Assembly: GCA_032433595.1 (NCBI GenBank)
Contig: JASWJB010000115.1
Location: 53,940-117,939, forward strand
From: Conoideocrella luteorostrata
Lineage: Eukaryota; Ascomycota; Sordariomycetes; Hypocreales; Clavicipitaceae
Direction: 5' to 3'
Length of the DNA: 64,000 nucleotides
Shown: one piece after another, positions 12,257-22,553 of the stretch
How the letters are laid out: each line of letters begins with the position of its first letter
How positions within the stretch are numbered: position 1 is the stretch's first letter
Made by a program: the position numbers and the translations under genes
Notes under the pieces: model-generated
What the model saw: the letters and a program-made list of their open reading frames with translations, nothing else
The model's database searches: none
Told to the model about the DNA's origin: nothing

Positions 12257-15200
12257 AGTAGTGATGACAGGTAATTTGTCGCAGTGCTTGATATGCTGAC
12301 TTGCTCCAGCCGGCCCAACAAAGAGTTGAACTGATCTTCTATTCCCTGGTCATCCAAGATAATCGTAACATGCCCGGGTGTAGATCAGGCTGGCCAAGCT
12401 TGCTTTTGCTACCGCTGAGTACCAGGCGACAACAGTCTGGCTATCCTAATCCAAGGTAGAGATGAACCACAAGTGGTCGAACCCCTTTCTGCAAGGTGTG
12501 GGATGTGATATTTTCAGCAAAGCGCGAGACAGCTGCGTGAGTACAGACGGCGGATACCAGGAATTTAGGTTGAAGGGGACTCTGAGCCGACGCAGCAATC
12601 GAGGTGAACAATTCGATCTTCATATAACAGCTAAGCTATATCCTGAGATGATATTCTGTTGGCGTCTGACTCATCACGACAGTGCTTGGCGGTGCTGAGG
12701 TGATGATGCAAGGCTAGGTGAGCAGCAATGGAGAGCTCTAATAGTCCAGCGAACAGCAAACACGGTGTTCATTAAGTGCGTTCGGCGCGCCGAGCAGGGT
12801 TCGTTCAATGGGACGGAGGAAAGTCGCGATGAATAAGACTTTTCCTCAGACCCAGAAGCTTAACGCGGTGATTAGATTCTGACGGAGTTGCGGACGGAGA
12901 AATGCCTGGGGCTGACGACATCTGTTGCAGACGGGTTGTCCTAACTTTTCGTTGGTGGAAGCCGCCAGTGCCAGAATAGTGTAACCAACGGAAAAGGTAT
13001 CTGAATCCACCAAGTGTGCAATTCCGCGTCAAGAAACTAGGCGCTTCTCACTTCGTCGAAGATGAGTTTGTCGGTTGAGAACGGACCCCTTGCTAGTGGA
13101 GTAATCGGAGGACGGAGCTGGATGATGACATGCGCCGAAGACTCGTGTAGACGTGCAGACGGGTAAATTGGCAAGGTGGTGCGAGAGGCAGAGACAGATA
13201 TTGAGCCGGGAAGAGAAAAAATCTCCCGAGCAAGCTTATAAGTAAAGCGCAACGGCGCCGTGGATTTAACAGCTGGGACCTCAACGATCTTGCAATCGAT
13301 CCACGAGGGAGGGGTGCAAGAAATCAGATTCCACGAGCAACGAGGCTTGAGGCCGACGTCTGGAAGGACGCAGCTGAGCCGGCAACGATACGGTTTGTTC
13401 GAGGTTAGATTTGCATTAGAGGAACCACCTGGATCAAAGTCTGGTCTGGCCACTTACTTTAGAGCGTCACGGCGGGAAACAGCTGGCATGGCGGCGCAAA
13501 GACGTCAATCAGGAGCTTGGGTTCAGGGTGCAGGGTGCAGGGTGCACTAGCCGAGCCAGTAGGGTTTCGGAGTTGCAGTGTCGATGAGACTGCTGGCACC
13601 TGCCGGATGAGCTGGGGGCTGTCGGGGGCCTGTCGGGGGCCGCCAGGGCGACGTGCAATGGAGGCTGTCCAAGCCTCCATTGCGTGCGGATCAAAAGTGT
13701 ATCGCAGGCAGATGCTTTTGTCCATTTTTGGCCTGCTGCCTTCCGCATCCCCGCTGGTCCGATCGAGCCCTATCAAGTCTTATCGAGTTCGTACAGTACC
13801 AAATCAAAATTAATTTTGCCGCGCGAAAACTTGACATGCTTGCGCGCGCTTTCCGGTGCCAAGGCCCAGCTGGAATCTGGTGTCAAGTGCCCAGGTCCAC
13901 CGCGCGACAAAGTCACGGTTCATGGCCTAGCGCCAGAATTTGTCCCCTAACTTTCCGGCGTTGTCAATTCTTCCGCCAATAGCGATTTGACGTTTCACAC
14001 CTTGTCCGCTCCCCAACTAACTTCAGGCTCTCAGGACTGCTGCAAATTTCAACGAACGGCATCGACCATAGTCAAGCCACGGCCACAAGAGGGTACTCCG
14101 TCCTCCATATTAGACGGCAATGACAGTGAGCAAGTTGATCGGAACAGTGTGCTGAGATGACGGCAGCAGCCAATGCCAAGCAGCAGAGCAGCATAACATC
14201 CATGCATCCATGCATGTAAGCACACGGTAAGTGCCATTGCCAGATATGACACAACATGACCAAGCACCGCGTTACAACCTACTACACTCCATAACTAGCA
14301 TTTCGCTGCGATTGCGTGAGACCCAGAGCCAGAACGATACGGTGCCGAGTTTTGTTTATACCCGACCCGAATCCCCACGGCCGTTGGCTGGCGCATCATC
14401 ATCATCAGCACCTTGTGGCAGTGTCGAAGCCGGCGAACCTTACCAACCCCGGTAACCTGCTTACCATTGCATTCGCGGGCCGAGATGCCGCCATGGAAAG
14501 TCCGCAGGTTGCTCATTCAGTACGAGTAAAGTAACCCTGTAACTAGTGGGTTTGATGTATAGTTAGTACGGGGGACCTCTTCGTATTGCTCGGCCTGTGC
14601 CACAACCACGCCAGTTAGTCAGCCAGCCAACAAGTCACAATTTCCAACCAGTCAAGAGAGTGTACAATGCCGATGATCCAGGTCCTGCCGTAGCTATTCA
14701 TAAGGAAATAATCCAACAGCTCATTAACACAAGCCAACCGTGCCATCCTAATATGTTTATAAGGGCCAAGCTAGCCAGTTTAGGCTGAGAACGTTGGTGC
14801 TGTCTGCATTGGCCGATGTAACAGATGTTACTCCGTCAGACGTAGGAGCTGACCAGCAACTAGCAGATGGCCCGAAGTGCGAACCCTTGTCCGCATATCA
14901 AGAGCCGCTATAAACGAGGGCTGCAGTAACGACCTCAGCAGCATCTTACCCCTTCTTGGGCAGCTTGCAGAAACAAGAAGGTTATGGTTAGTTAGAGCTG
15001 GGGTTGGTGTCGGTGTTCGTCTCGGTCGTAGTCGACGAACAACGCCTAGAGCATCGTCCACTTCTATAGTACAGTCCGTACGCCATCATTTGGCATAGTT
15101 GTCACGCGCACTCCATTACATGACTAAACATCATTTACATATGCGTGTCTGCGCGCGGGCAATAAGTTTCACATTAACCTTTCTGCAGTTGACAATCTAG

Positions 15201-15328
15201 ACAATCTACATGATGTGGCTACTGATACTACTATTGTCCATGCTGACCAACTTCGGGTCCTCCGTTCAATTTCCCCAGGTTTCAATCAAATAGACCGACC
15301 TAAGCAATGCCGTGGCGGCTGGGGCCAG
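12257..15328. other. 3-kb gene-poor region, promoter of the QutR-like gene
   Basis: No gene could be supported. The minus-strand frames at 12805-13453 might be 5' exons of the QutR-like gene but show no domain or clean splice chain. Short direct repeats are visible at about 13522-13546 (GGGTGCA units) and 13614-13643 (GTCGGGGGCC units). Confidence 0.5.
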
Positions 15329-15895
15329 CTAATGTTGAGACCAAACGCCGATAATATTTCCTTCAGAATCATTAAATCGAGCAAAATACCCCATCTCTCC
15401 TCCGATGGGCGTCTTGGGACTGCGCGATTCGTCAGGTCAGGCTCTTCCTTATGATGGCCAACGATAACTACTCGATAGATGCATTTGCGCTTACCATTGT
15501 GTGCTGCCGCCGAGACTGGCTACTTGCTTGAGAGTCTCGTCGCAATCCTTGACACAGAATGTTGCCAGGGGAGGGAGAACCTCCTTTTGGAGGTTGCCAT
15601 AACGAGTCATCTGGTAGCCTTCCTGCATGACAAGGAAAGCACCGTTGAACTTCTTGTCTGCCGAGGTGAAAAAGTTCATTTCTTTGACGCCGTGTTCGCC
15701 CATGGACTTGGCCTCTTCGTGGCAGTTCCACCCAAACACTTCAGCATACAGCTTTGATGCGCGCTGCAAGTCGAACACGGGGATCTCAAACCAACAAATT
15801 TGGCCGTACTCGGGCTGCGATACGTCATACGTTGAGTGGCGGTGCATAGACGATGAGGGTCTTGAATTAACATACCATGCCTTGTTGCTGGTCAT
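15329..15895 (-). CDS. glyoxalase/VOC-superfamily protein
   Basis: This small protein of about 163 residues has two exons, 15895..15495 and 15419..15329, joined across a 75-base intron (donor GTAAGC, acceptor GCAG). The core starts at PEYGQICWFEIPVFDLQRA, the usual first beta-alpha unit of a vicinal oxygen chelate domain. It ends with PKTPIGGEMGYFARFNDSEG and IIGVWSQH, the typical closing strand of this family. Members bind a metal and act on varied substrates or give drug resistance; no specific reaction can be assigned. The first 27 residues before the domain are unusual, and an internal Met (MHRHST) is an alternative start. Confidence 0.83.
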
Positions 15896-17013
15896 CGCAA
15901 CTCATATTGGCGAAGGTGAAAGAAAACGGTGTGTTTCGAACAAAGCTATGATTTTCTATAAAGGGATGGGCTGGGCAGTCGATTGATGGCGAAAATGATC
16001 AAAGCCATTGCGGTCCCCATGGCCGTATTTATATGTCTAGCTCACGAGGATGAAATGGTTTTAGACTCGCCTACCATGGTGCGGATTTCGCTCGAGGCTC
16101 AGCCACGTACGTGAATAACCGCTGCCAAAGAAGAGTGGCAGCCTCACGGGCAGGCATGGCGGTCCGTGACATTTAATGAAGCTGAAAGCCATCTGACAAG
16201 TTGGGCAAAGCCAACTGGACATCGTCTATGCGACAGCCGGGTCGATGTCCAATGGCAAGGTCATTTTGCCCAAGGTGGCTTTGCGGCGGCGTGCAGGACA
16301 GCGTTCATCGACCGTTATAAAATGCACTGGTGCTAACTAGCGGCTGGCCGCCATCGGTTCTATGGTTGTCGATAGTAACTTCACGCATAACGCCGCACCC
16401 AGGCAATGAACGAGTGGCTGCTGCAAGAAAATCCTACGCAGTACTCCATACGGAGTATTCTTGATAGTTATGTAGCTAGCATGTCCAAGGTTCAATGATT
16501 GCTCACTCAAGTATCATCAGTTGGCATTGTAGGGTAGCCTCGGACCGCGTTGCATATCCATGTAGGCTTCTCGGCAGTGGTTAGCTAGTTAGTTAGCTGG
16601 CCGGCAGCTCAAAATGAGCTCATCATACCTACTACTCCGTAGGTACTCCGCACACCTTAACAGTAGTAAGTACCGACCACGAGTCCAGCCAATCAACCAC
16701 ATGGGGCGTGTCTTATTTCTCCATTACGCCTAGCTCAACTAACACGTCCAATCTAGTAGTCCCTTGCAACTAGAACTTGGTCGCCTCACACTCCATCTGG
16801 TCCCGCGTCGCATCAAGCTTCATTTGCTCTCGCCATTGATCTTTTCTTTGTAATTGTGATTTCATCAATTGCATCGCCCTGGACCGCTCTTAGATTAGTC
16901 TCAGTTTCGAATTGGTTCCGTCTAGGATTTTTGACCTCCTGCATCCCCTCTCTCCCCATTGCATCTCGCAATCTCTCCCACACACGACCTGCGACCAGCG
17001 CGCTAGGCCCATC
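15896..17013. other. intergenic region between divergent VOC and SIM3 genes
   Basis: This 1.1-kb divergent promoter region contains no visible gene. It holds a TATA-like element for the leftward gene, two exact TACGGAGTA/TACTCCGTA motifs (16449, 16633) and a pyrimidine-rich leader before the rightward start at 17014. Confidence 0.6.
16027..16034 (-). promoter_or_regulatory. candidate TATA box of the VOC gene
   Basis: On the minus strand this reads TATAAATA, 132 bases upstream of the chosen start codon at 15895. The call rests only on sequence and distance. Confidence 0.4.
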
Positions 17014-18805
17014 ATGTCTGAGCAAGCTTCAGATACGCGACCTGCCGACGAAGGCACCACCAATACGCCCACCGTCACTGAAGGCACACCTGCTGCCTCT
17101 GAAGGTATTGCCACTCCCATGTCCCGCGACGAGGACCCCAAGTCTAGAAGAGTATCTCTGGCCGACTTGAGCGCCAAAGGTACCGCGCTGTATGCACACA
17201 AGCAGTACGAGGATGCTACCGAGATCTTTTCGCGCGCCAGTGTTCTTCAGATGGAGCTGAACGGCGAGACGGCGCCGGAGAACGCCGAGATTCTCTTTCA
17301 CTACGGACGCAGTCTGTTCAAGGTTGGACAGAGCAAGAGCGACGTCCTCGGTGCGCCAGCAGCAGCCGAGAGCAAGAAGACTGCGCCAGCCAAGGGAGGC
17401 AGCTCTAAATCTGCTGTAACTCCTGTAAAAACCGAAGCTCAAAAGGTGACGCAAGAGGGCATTGCTATCGCTGCTGGACATTCTGGAGATGCTGCTGAGA
17501 AGAAAGACGGCACGACCGAGGGATTAGACCTGGACAAGAAGAAGCACTTGTTCCAATTCACTGGCGATGAGAATTTTGAAAACTCATCCGATGAAGAGGT
17601 ATGCTGAAATTTTAATTATGAGAAATTTACCAAAGATGGCTTGTAATTTGTGCTAACTTTTGTCTATTTAGCCAGAAGAGGCCCCAGAAGAGGAGGACGA
17701 CGACCTCGCCACCGCCTTTGAGATTCTGGATCTCGCTCGAGTCTGCTACCAGAAACAGCTGGATGCATTGAACAGCGAAGATGAGGCCGGCAAGGGCAAG
17801 CAGGCCGCCAGCGACTCCCCAGCTGTCAGACATATAAAAGAGCGCCTTGCCGATACGCATGACTGCCTAGCTGAGATTTCCTTGGAGAACGAGAGGTACT
17901 CACTCAGCTGTCTGGCGCTGCTGGCTACCCTTTGACTATTCCTTGCCAATCATATAATCTCAGCTCTAATATCCCCGTTTGTTTAGATACCCCAATGCCA
18001 TTGAAGACGGTCGCGTTTCCCTCAACTACAAGCTCGAGCTCTACCCTGAAGAGTCCGAAATCATCGCCGAAGCTCACTACAAACTGTCTCTCGCGTTGGA
18101 GTTTGCCTCTGTAACCATGTCCGGCGAGGACGGTACGAACGCCAAGCGCGAGGCTATGGACCAGGAACTACGCGATGAAGCCGTCAAGGAGATGGACCTC
18201 GCTATCCGCAGCTTTAAACTGCAAATGCAGAACAAAGAAGTGGAAGTCGCTACTATGGCCTCTCCCGAGGATAACGATCTTGCCCGCAAGGCAATATCCG
18301 AGATGAAGGAAGTGGTAGCCGATATGGAGCAGCGAGTATGACAAATCCCGAACGACGGCCTCCCTCCCCTTTCTTGCACGACGATTTGTTGATAGATATC
18401 TTTACTTACCTTGTTCATTGTTAGTTGGTCGACCTCCGAAAAGACCCCATTGACGCAGCCGATCTCCTCGGCCCCAACACCAACGCCCTCGGCGGCATCT
18501 TTGGCGCCGCACTGGGCGAAACCCCTGCAGATACTCAAGCCCGCGTCGAGGAAGCCAAGAAGACAGCCACAGACTTGACTGGTCTTGTACGCAAGAAGAA
18601 GTCTACCCAAGAAGGCGGGGACGGCGAGGCCAACACCGACACCGCCACTGCCCAATCCAGCAAACCGGACTTGTCAGTCGCGCCGGTCACCAATGGCAAG
18701 CGGAAAGCGGACGACGATGCGCCCGAGGCGGCCGACTCGCCGAAGAAGGCTAAAGTAGAAGACGCTGCTGTTGAGGATGCTTCCACAGCAACTGTAGCAA
18801 GCTGA
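17014..18805 (+). CDS. SIM3: NASP-family histone chaperone (Sim3/Hif1-like)
   Basis: The protein has about 512 residues from four exons: 17014..17598, 17672..17895, 17987..18335 and 18425..18805; all joins keep frame. After a disordered N terminus comes a tetratricopeptide unit (SLADLSAKGTALYAHKQYED, then HYGRSLFKVGQ). A long acidic insertion (EEAPEEEDDD) interrupts the repeat series, and further TPR helices follow (AFEILDLARVCYQKQL, VSLNYKLELYPEE, AEAHYKLSLALEF). This interrupted arrangement defines the SHNi-TPR/NASP family, which binds histone H3-H4 or the CENP-A variant and delivers it to chromatin. The tail carries basic nuclear-import-like motifs (GKRKADDD, SPKKAKVE). It is convergent with MPP10. 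Confidence 0.9.
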
Positions 18806-19253
18806 GCACTTACAGATAAGCCACGGGAGATGTAAAGTTCATTGCTGGGATGGCGTTATGCCCATACCGCTGGAGTTGTGGGCGTCAGGACTTACTTGGG
18901 AATTGTATCAAAGCCAAAAAAAAAAAAAAACAACGAGAGAAGATTTTCCTCCATCCCCTGATATCTCTTTTAAATGAGTGTATATATATAGTGCATGACA
19001 AGAAGAGAAACAAAAATTGCACGGATAACAAGACTGGGGCGCAACTAAATTTGATTCTTTGGAGTACCTCACATATTGACAATGGTTTGGCTGTGGTTTC
19101 TCATGACTGTGCATTCATTCACTCATCAAGACCGGAGCAAAATGAAGTAAACGGAAAATTGCGATTTTTCAGTACAAGTTTCTATCCCAAACGCCACTAC
19201 AATGCCAAATTGGAGAAGACGACCGACCACACGGCCAAAATCCCCTTGCCTTT
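18806..19253. other. convergent 3' flanks of SIM3 and MPP10
   Basis: This 448-base spacer lies between two stop codons and contains a 15-base A-run near 18916-18930 and otherwise ordinary AT-leaning sequence. No gene is seen. Confidence 0.6.
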
Positions 19254-21563
19254 CTACAACTTAAAGCTTCCGCTACTAGCCACCTTTTTAGTCTTGGCCT
19301 TATTCCCATCAACATCCGTAATCTCTCCCTTGCGATTAATAACCCTGACTCCACCCTTCTTGAGCTCGGCCATAGTATCGCGCTGCATCTTCGCCCTCGA
19401 ACCAAGCTTCTTGTCCCTCTGGGCATCTGCTCCGCCTGCTTTGCGCATGCGCTCCTTATGACGTCTTCGTCTGCGTGTCCTATCCTCCCGGGAAATTTCT
19501 TCCCTGGATAGAGGCATGCCAGCCTTTGTGACGACCTCGCCCTTGGCCACGGAGTCCTTATCCGCGCCAGCTTTGTAGATCTCCTGGGGGGCCATGCGGG
19601 AGGATTCACCGGCGATGGCTTGGGCAGTAGACGGCTGAGCATCTTCCATGGAGATGGTGGCCACGTCGGAGACGACGGTAAGGCTCGGTGCGGTAGGCTT
19701 AGGCTTGTAGTGCCATGAGGAGAGGGCGTCGAGCCGAGCAGACACATCTCTCCACATGGCTTCAATTTCTTTCTCTTCCTTTTGGACCTTTTCGTCGGCC
19801 TTGCTTACGTAGGTGTCCGGATTGGCGTTTTTGATGTGTTCCTCTTCGTACACTTCCGCGAGGCCCTTTGTGGATTTGCTGTCGTCGACCTCGACGAGCC
19901 CGCGGCGTGCGTTGGCGGGGAGGACGTCCGTGTCGGGCCGGCGTCGGAGGACTTCGTCGAATTCTTGCGACAGGATGCGCCGCTTGATGAGCTCCTCAAT
20001 GCTTTCACTGACTTCGGGGGTGATGACTGGCACGGGCTTGCCCACGTGCTCAAAATCGAGGTCTTGTTCGAGGAGGGAGTTCATGGGGCGGTCAACCGCG
20101 GTGGCTTCACCAGAGAGTGTCCACTCGCGCTTGGCAACGGATGCGGCTTCAAGTTGTCGGATCTCTTCGGCGAGCTTGGCTTGGCGACGCTCGTGGGTGG
20201 ATCGTCTTGACTTGGGATCCCCGGCCGAGACGTCTGATAGAGCATCATCTGAGTCTTCGTTTTCCGATTCGTCGTCGAAGAGGTCACGTTTTACGTCCGC
20301 CATGGCCCGTTCCGTGTCTTCCTCGTTGGGTTTTTGGGGCTCAAAATGGACAGCCTTCTTCTTGAAGGGCTTGCCAGGCCTGTTCTTCCGGGCAGGAGCG
20401 GCAAAAAAGTCCTTGTAATAGACTTCGTTGGCGTTGAAATCATCGTCTTCCTTGTCCGCGCCGTCTTCCAAGTCCATAGCTTCGTCTTCGCTATCACCCT
20501 CGGGAGCATCGAGAGCCATGTCTCCGAATGTGGGACCATCTTCTTCTTCCTCTTCATCATCCTCTTCTTCATCCACAGGAGCCTGAATGGGTTTCTTGGC
20601 CGACGACTTTGATTGCGATTTAGATGGTGCAAGAGGATCAGCACCCCAGTCTACATCCTCATCGTCACTTGCTTGGTCGGTCGTGAGGTCTCCCCTGGCG
20701 TCTTGATCCTCAAACCATTGGGTCTGCTTGTTGAAGGCGTCAATGGAGAAAAATCCGTCATTGAGACCATTGGGATCTTCAACATATTCGTCGGCGTCTT
20801 CCTCCTCCTCCTCCTCCTCCTCCACCTTGTCGTCGTCGTCGTCGTCTTCGTGTAGCTGACCCTCCGCATCTTGAAGCTCCTCATCTTCATAGTCAACCCC
20901 GTCAACCCCGTTCTCCAAGTCTGTTTCTTCCTCTTCATCTTCCTCTTCTTCGTCTTCTTCATCCTCGTCATCGTCGTCGTCGTCATCCTCATTTAGTTCG
21001 CGATTCAAGCCACCTTCAGAGGCCTCATCTTCATCCGAGCCCACCTCAAACCCATCTTTCCCAAAAGACAAAGTTCTTGGACCACCGCCTTCTTTAGACC
21101 TTGCATCTTCAACAATCTCACCGTCCTCCTGCAGCTCCTCCACTAACCCTTCAGCGAAACCTAAAACACCGCCGATAATCCTCTTGGCCTGCTGCCAAAC
21201 TTGGCCCGTCTCAAACCCATCAACATAGACCTTTCTCAATTTCAATACATCGCCGCTAGCAACGCCCTTCTCCGCGCTCCTCTTTCTCTTTCTGCTCTCT
21301 TTTAACCGTGCCTGCTGCAGGTCTCCTACTTGTGCAGCAAATGCCTCTAATGTATCCTTCACTATATTTAGTGATTCGCTCGGAAGTGAAATGTCGGGTT
21401 CGATGAATATGTGCCGATTCTCCGGGTGTAAATTGGCCAAGAAGGTGACCATGTCGGCGACGGATGTGGGATTTGCGCCTGTAGCAGAGGCGGGAGCCAT
21501 GACAGGCTGACCAGTGAGCGTGTGAGACGTCGACGTTAGAGTCGGCGACGTGGCTACGGCCAT
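19254..21563 (-). CDS. MPP10: U3 small nucleolar RNP component Mpp10
   Basis: This single-exon gene encodes about 769 residues. MPP10 binds Imp3 and Imp4 in the U3 snoRNP and is needed for 18S rRNA processing in the nucleolus. Supporting features are an N-terminal helical region, very long Asp/Glu tracts in the middle (acidic runs over roughly residues 190-260), and conserved blocks including NEVYYKDFFA, PMNSLLEQDLDFEHVGKPVP and SIEELIKRRILSQEFDEVLRR. A basic C-terminal region (REDRTRRRRRHKERMRKA) follows. The start at 21563 (MAVATSP) is preferred over an ATG five codons upstream. Length and domain order match the family. Confidence 0.94.
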   Translation of the reverse strand: MAVATSPTLTSTSHTLTGQPVMAPASATGANPTSVADMVTFLANLHPENRHIFIEPDISLPSESLNIVKDTLEAFAAQVGDLQQARLKESRKRKRSAEKGVASGDVLKLRKVYVDGFETGQVWQQAKRIIGGVLGFAEGLVEELQEDGEIVEDARSKEGGGPRTLSFGKDGFEVGSDEDEASEGGLNRELNEDDDDDDDEDEEDEEEEDEEEETDLENGVDGVDYEDEELQDAEGQLHEDDDDDDKVEEEEEEEEDADEYVEDPNGLNDGFFSIDAFNKQTQWFEDQDARGDLTTDQASDDEDVDWGADPLAPSKSQSKSSAKKPIQAPVDEEEDDEEEEEDGPTFGDMALDAPEGDSEDEAMDLEDGADKEDDDFNANEVYYKDFFAAPARKNRPGKPFKKKAVHFEPQKPNEEDTERAMADVKRDLFDDESENEDSDDALSDVSAGDPKSRRSTHERRQAKLAEEIRQLEAASVAKREWTLSGEATAVDRPMNSLLEQDLDFEHVGKPVPVITPEVSESIEELIKRRILSQEFDEVLRRRPDTDVLPANARRGLVEVDDSKSTKGLAEVYEEEHIKNANPDTYVSKADEKVQKEEKEIEAMWRDVSARLDALSSWHYKPKPTAPSLTVVSDVATISMEDAQPSTAQAIAGESSRMAPQEIYKAGADKDSVAKGEVVTKAGMPLSREEISREDRTRRRRRHKERMRKAGGADAQRDKKLGSRAKMQRDTMAELKKGGVRVINRKGEITDVDGNKAKTKKVASSGSFKL

Positions 21564-22553
21564 GCTCTGCTTGCACACAGTTTTTTTTGTTTTGTTGCTT
21601 GAAACAAAAGATTTGTTTCCTTTGGTGGTGTACTGTAAAACCGTAGTGGCTTGAAAGTGTGTAGCTTATTCTGCCACTGGGGATTTTTTTTTCTTGGATG
21701 GTTCACCGCCCGCTGTGAAAATGGGGCACCAGTGGGCCAGTTTTGGGCCTGACAGACACTAAGCACCGTCAGTGCGGGGACGTGATGAGATAGGCTCCGG
21801 ACTCAGAATATGTTCCTATTTGCATTACAAGAAAACCCGGCCGGAATTATGAACTCTTGAGTGCTAAGATCCTCTAAATTGGAAGGGGGTGAAGTCAACT
21901 GATTGATGCATCCCGTTCTTCTCTTACTTGCTTACCGTCAGTGCTCCGGCCAGCTTCATATTTAGCATATCCAGATAATTTGATGTCGAAAATGTGACGA
22001 AAATGTTTCTGCTTGGCGGTCGGTCGCAAAGTATAAACTCTAACATACTACGCACCGCATGAAGCACTCATTAAATGATACGTATCATTTGTTCAATGTT
22101 CATTCTAGCAGTCATCGAGATTGCTTGAAGAACAGTGCAGTAAAGTAATGTAATGTAGCAACAGAGCGGCGATGCTACCTTCAAACCATCGACGCTCTAT
22201 GGTATACACAAATAGGGAGAGCCTCCACGCCGAGAATGGTATATCGAAACCGCACAAACTCCCTGCGAAAGTGGCGCTGCTTGTTGCAAGCACTATCATT
22301 TGGTTCAAAATCCGAGACATACTAGTTGACAATGCACATTCCAGCTTCAGGTTCGAGCCGTCGTGATGGCTTGATGAAGCCGTCAATCCCAATGCCCTAA
22401 CCTTTGAAATAATAATATATATTTCTGTTTCTGCGGATGCTCTGAGAAAGACAAAGAAATCGATCAGGAAATCTGAACCGCCCCTTGCGCCGTCGGTCGA
22501 ACTTCAGAACATAATATCAAACATCTATGTAAATAAAATCTTCGATTTTTGTC
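21564..22553. other. intergenic region MPP10 to RING gene
   Basis: A 1-kb region with the MPP10 promoter side and the RING gene 3' flank. No gene is seen. It contains a perfect 18-base palindrome at 22073-22090. Confidence 0.6.
22073..22090. repeat. 18-base perfect palindrome
   Basis: AAATGATACGTATCATTT equals its own reverse complement. It lies about 0.5 kb upstream of the MPP10 start and 0.46 kb downstream of the RING gene. Function is unknown; a dimeric regulator site is one option. Confidence 0.7.

Noticed and set aside
12805..13453. Two consecutive minus-strand open frames upstream of the QutR-like gene
   Set aside because: No domain or family resemblance and no convincing splice chain to the ATG at 12256. 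They may be chance frames in GC-rich DNA.
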